The notes beneath the pieces are model-generated. The model saw nothing but the letters and a program-made list of their open reading frames with translations. It had not been told where the DNA came from and searched no databases. From assembly GCA_023263465.1 (NCBI GenBank), contig JALQWV010000122.1, forward strand, positions 1 through 7,551: a DNA stretch of 7,551 nucleotides, written 5' to 3'. Of this stretch, positions 6,442 through 7,551 are shown piece by piece. This DNA comes from Ilumatobacteraceae bacterium. GTDB lineage: Bacteria > Actinomycetota > Acidimicrobiia > Acidimicrobiales > Ilumatobacteraceae. Position 1 is the stretch's first letter, and every line of letters begins with the position of its first letter. The translations under genes were made by a program, and so were the position numbers.

Positions 6442-7551
6442 ATGACAAAACACATACAACGACCGCGCGACATTAGAGCCATTGCAATCTCGCGACTCAT
6501 TTCAGAAATGGGCGACGAAATGGCTCTGATTGCCTTGCTCTTTCGAGTGAAGGATTCCGGCCCGATAGCAATTTCTGCAATTTTTGCTCTGTACTCTCTT
6601 TCGCGCATTCTCCTTGCACCATATTCGGGTTCAATTGTTGATCGATTTCCGACAAAGCAACTCATCACCAGGGTTTCAATCATTCAGACGTGCATAGCAA
6701 TCTGTTTAGCCTTATCGCACGGCGTAGTTCTCTACATTTGCGTTTTTTTGCTTGCCGTAGGAGGCACCATCATTGCGCCAGCATGGCAGGCGCTCATTCC
6801 CTCTCTTGTTCCTTCCAACGAGTTGACACGAACCTATGCATTCATCCAGACGCACAGATCATTCGCCATTGTGTTTGGATCTGGAATTGGTGGATTTCTC
6901 GTCCAAAAGTTTGAACCATCAACTGCGTTACTCATTGACGCATTTACTTTCTTTGTCGTTGGGGTATTTGCAGCAACACTGCAGAATGACAGAAAACCGG
7001 GTCTAGAAAAAATCACTAGACGCGACTCAATTCGTGGTTTTAAACAATTACTGAGTGCCCCAGTTCTCGTAGCATCAATCATTTTGTTGGCTGCATTCAA
7101 TATGTCCGCGGGAATAAATGAAGTGCTTGGGATTTTTCTCATTACCGACATATTGAAGGGAGCCGCATCGCAGTATGGACTAGTCATGGCTTCTCTTGGT
7201 CTCAGCATGGTGGTCACTGGTTTTGTGCTGAGCCGCGTAAATATTGCGCTCAAGGACACAACATGCCTCATCATCTCTGCGACTACATCTGCGTCCGGCA
7301 TGTTTCTTTACGGTCTCTCACCAAATGTGTATGTCGCAATGGTGGCATTCTGGATTAATGGTGCCGGTCTTACCGGGCTGCACGCTTTTGGAACGCCAAT
7401 CATTGTCCGCCACACCTCGGAACATGAACGTGGCAGAGTCTTCGCTGCATCGTCTTCTATCACGACTAGTGGAATTCTGTTGTCAACTGGACTTGCCGGA
7501 TTAATTGGTAGTTACGTACCTATTCGGCTCGCCATAACCTGCTCAGCGGTA
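6442..7551 (+). CDS. Major facilitator superfamily permease, probable drug/metabolite exporter (3' end cut off by window)
   Basis: The frame is open from ATG 6442 to the window end, 370 codons without a stop. The protein starts MTKHIQRPRDIRAIAISRLI and runs directly into a first membrane span (about 12-34) with SEMGDEMALIALLF, comparable to the SxxGDxxxxxAL start of EntS/MFS_3-type exporters. The loop between spans 2 and 3 has the MFS motif A form GSIVDRFPTKQLI (63-75). The fourth-span region has APAWQALIPSLVPSNEL (112-128), a hallmark of this subgroup. ERGRVFAASS (329-338) precedes the eleventh span. About eleven of twelve spans are visible, so perhaps 30-50 residues are missing. It would be a proton-driven inner-membrane transporter; the substrate is unknown and drug or siderophore export is only a family-level guess. 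The start has no Shine-Dalgarno (the preceding bases are ATCAACTACAA), so a leaderless or very short-leader transcript, or read-through from the SBP gene, is possible. Confidence 0.88.
   Translation, partial: MTKHIQRPRDIRAIAISRLISEMGDEMALIALLFRVKDSGPIAISAIFALYSLSRILLAPYSGSIVDRFPTKQLITRVSIIQTCIAICLALSHGVVLYICVFLLAVGGTIIAPAWQALIPSLVPSNELTRTYAFIQTHRSFAIVFGSGIGGFLVQKFEPSTALLIDAFTFFVVGVFAATLQNDRKPGLEKITRRDSIRGFKQLLSAPVLVASIILLAAFNMSAGINEVLGIFLITDILKGAASQYGLVMASLGLSMVVTGFVLSRVNIALKDTTCLIISATTSASGMFLYGLSPNVYVAMVAFWINGAGLTGLHAFGTPIIVRHTSEHERGRVFAASSSITTSGILLSTGLAGLIGSYVPIRLAITCSAV

Noticed and set aside
6071..6448. 125-codon minus-strand open frame crossing the SBP end and the terminator
   Set aside because: It reads through the terminator hairpin and the complement of the conserved SBP C-terminus, with no recognisable protein features.
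6834..7301. 155-codon minus-strand open frame
   Set aside because: It lies antisense to the MFS gene, whose plus-strand frame is open to the window end with clear membrane spans and MFS motifs.
1..7551. A novel defence system, mobile element or CRISPR array
   Set aside because: All sizeable frames belong to familiar transporter, pterin, tRNA-editing and MFS families. I saw no transposase, integrase, spaced repeats, terminal inverted repeats or tRNA-like sequence.

Overview
This window looks like a compact bacterial chromosome segment. By eye, base composition is roughly balanced. The genes are densely packed, with no gap longer than about 120 bases and no sign of mobile DNA, CRISPR or RNA genes. 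Protein style (a single-chain tandem DppD-DppF ATPase, an actinobacterial-looking YbaK-family protein, a 550-residue family-5 binding protein) suggests an uncultured, possibly aquatic, member of the Actinomycetota. That placement is inference; there is no taxonomic marker gene here.

Left part, minus strand (4577 down to 1): one tight five-gene unit read right to left. It encodes a DppB-like permease (TTG start), a DppC-like permease, a fused two-domain ATPase, a pterin-4a-carbinolamine dehydratase (PhhB/PCD) and a YbaK/EbsC-family aminoacyl-tRNA deacylase cut by the window edge. The first three junctions are all 4-base ATGA start/stop overlaps, and the last junction is an 8-base gap, so this is almost certainly a single transcript.

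Middle (4578-4696): a 119-base divergent intergenic region. It carries a good -10 hexamer facing the permease operon and an 8-base direct repeat (GGTAAACA twice, 11-base period), a plausible shared control point.

Plus strand, 4697-6349: the cognate family-5 (peptide/nickel type) solute-binding protein. It has a strong Shine-Dalgarno and a cleavable signal peptide but no lipobox cysteine. It ends in a strong hairpin terminator (13-bp perfect stem, GAAA loop). After a 92-base gap comes an MFS exporter-like permease (6442 to the window end, incomplete).

Together, the binding protein would capture a peptide-like or other oligomeric solute outside the membrane. It would deliver it to the DppB/DppC channel, powered by the tandem ATPase. 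The dehydratase and the tRNA deacylase are co-transcribed housekeeping-type enzymes with no proven link to transport. The window is mostly conventional. The points worth a second look are the non-lipidated binding protein, the repeat in the divergent promoter region, the duplicated four-cysteine sets in the ATPase, and the coupling of PCD to the transporter operon.
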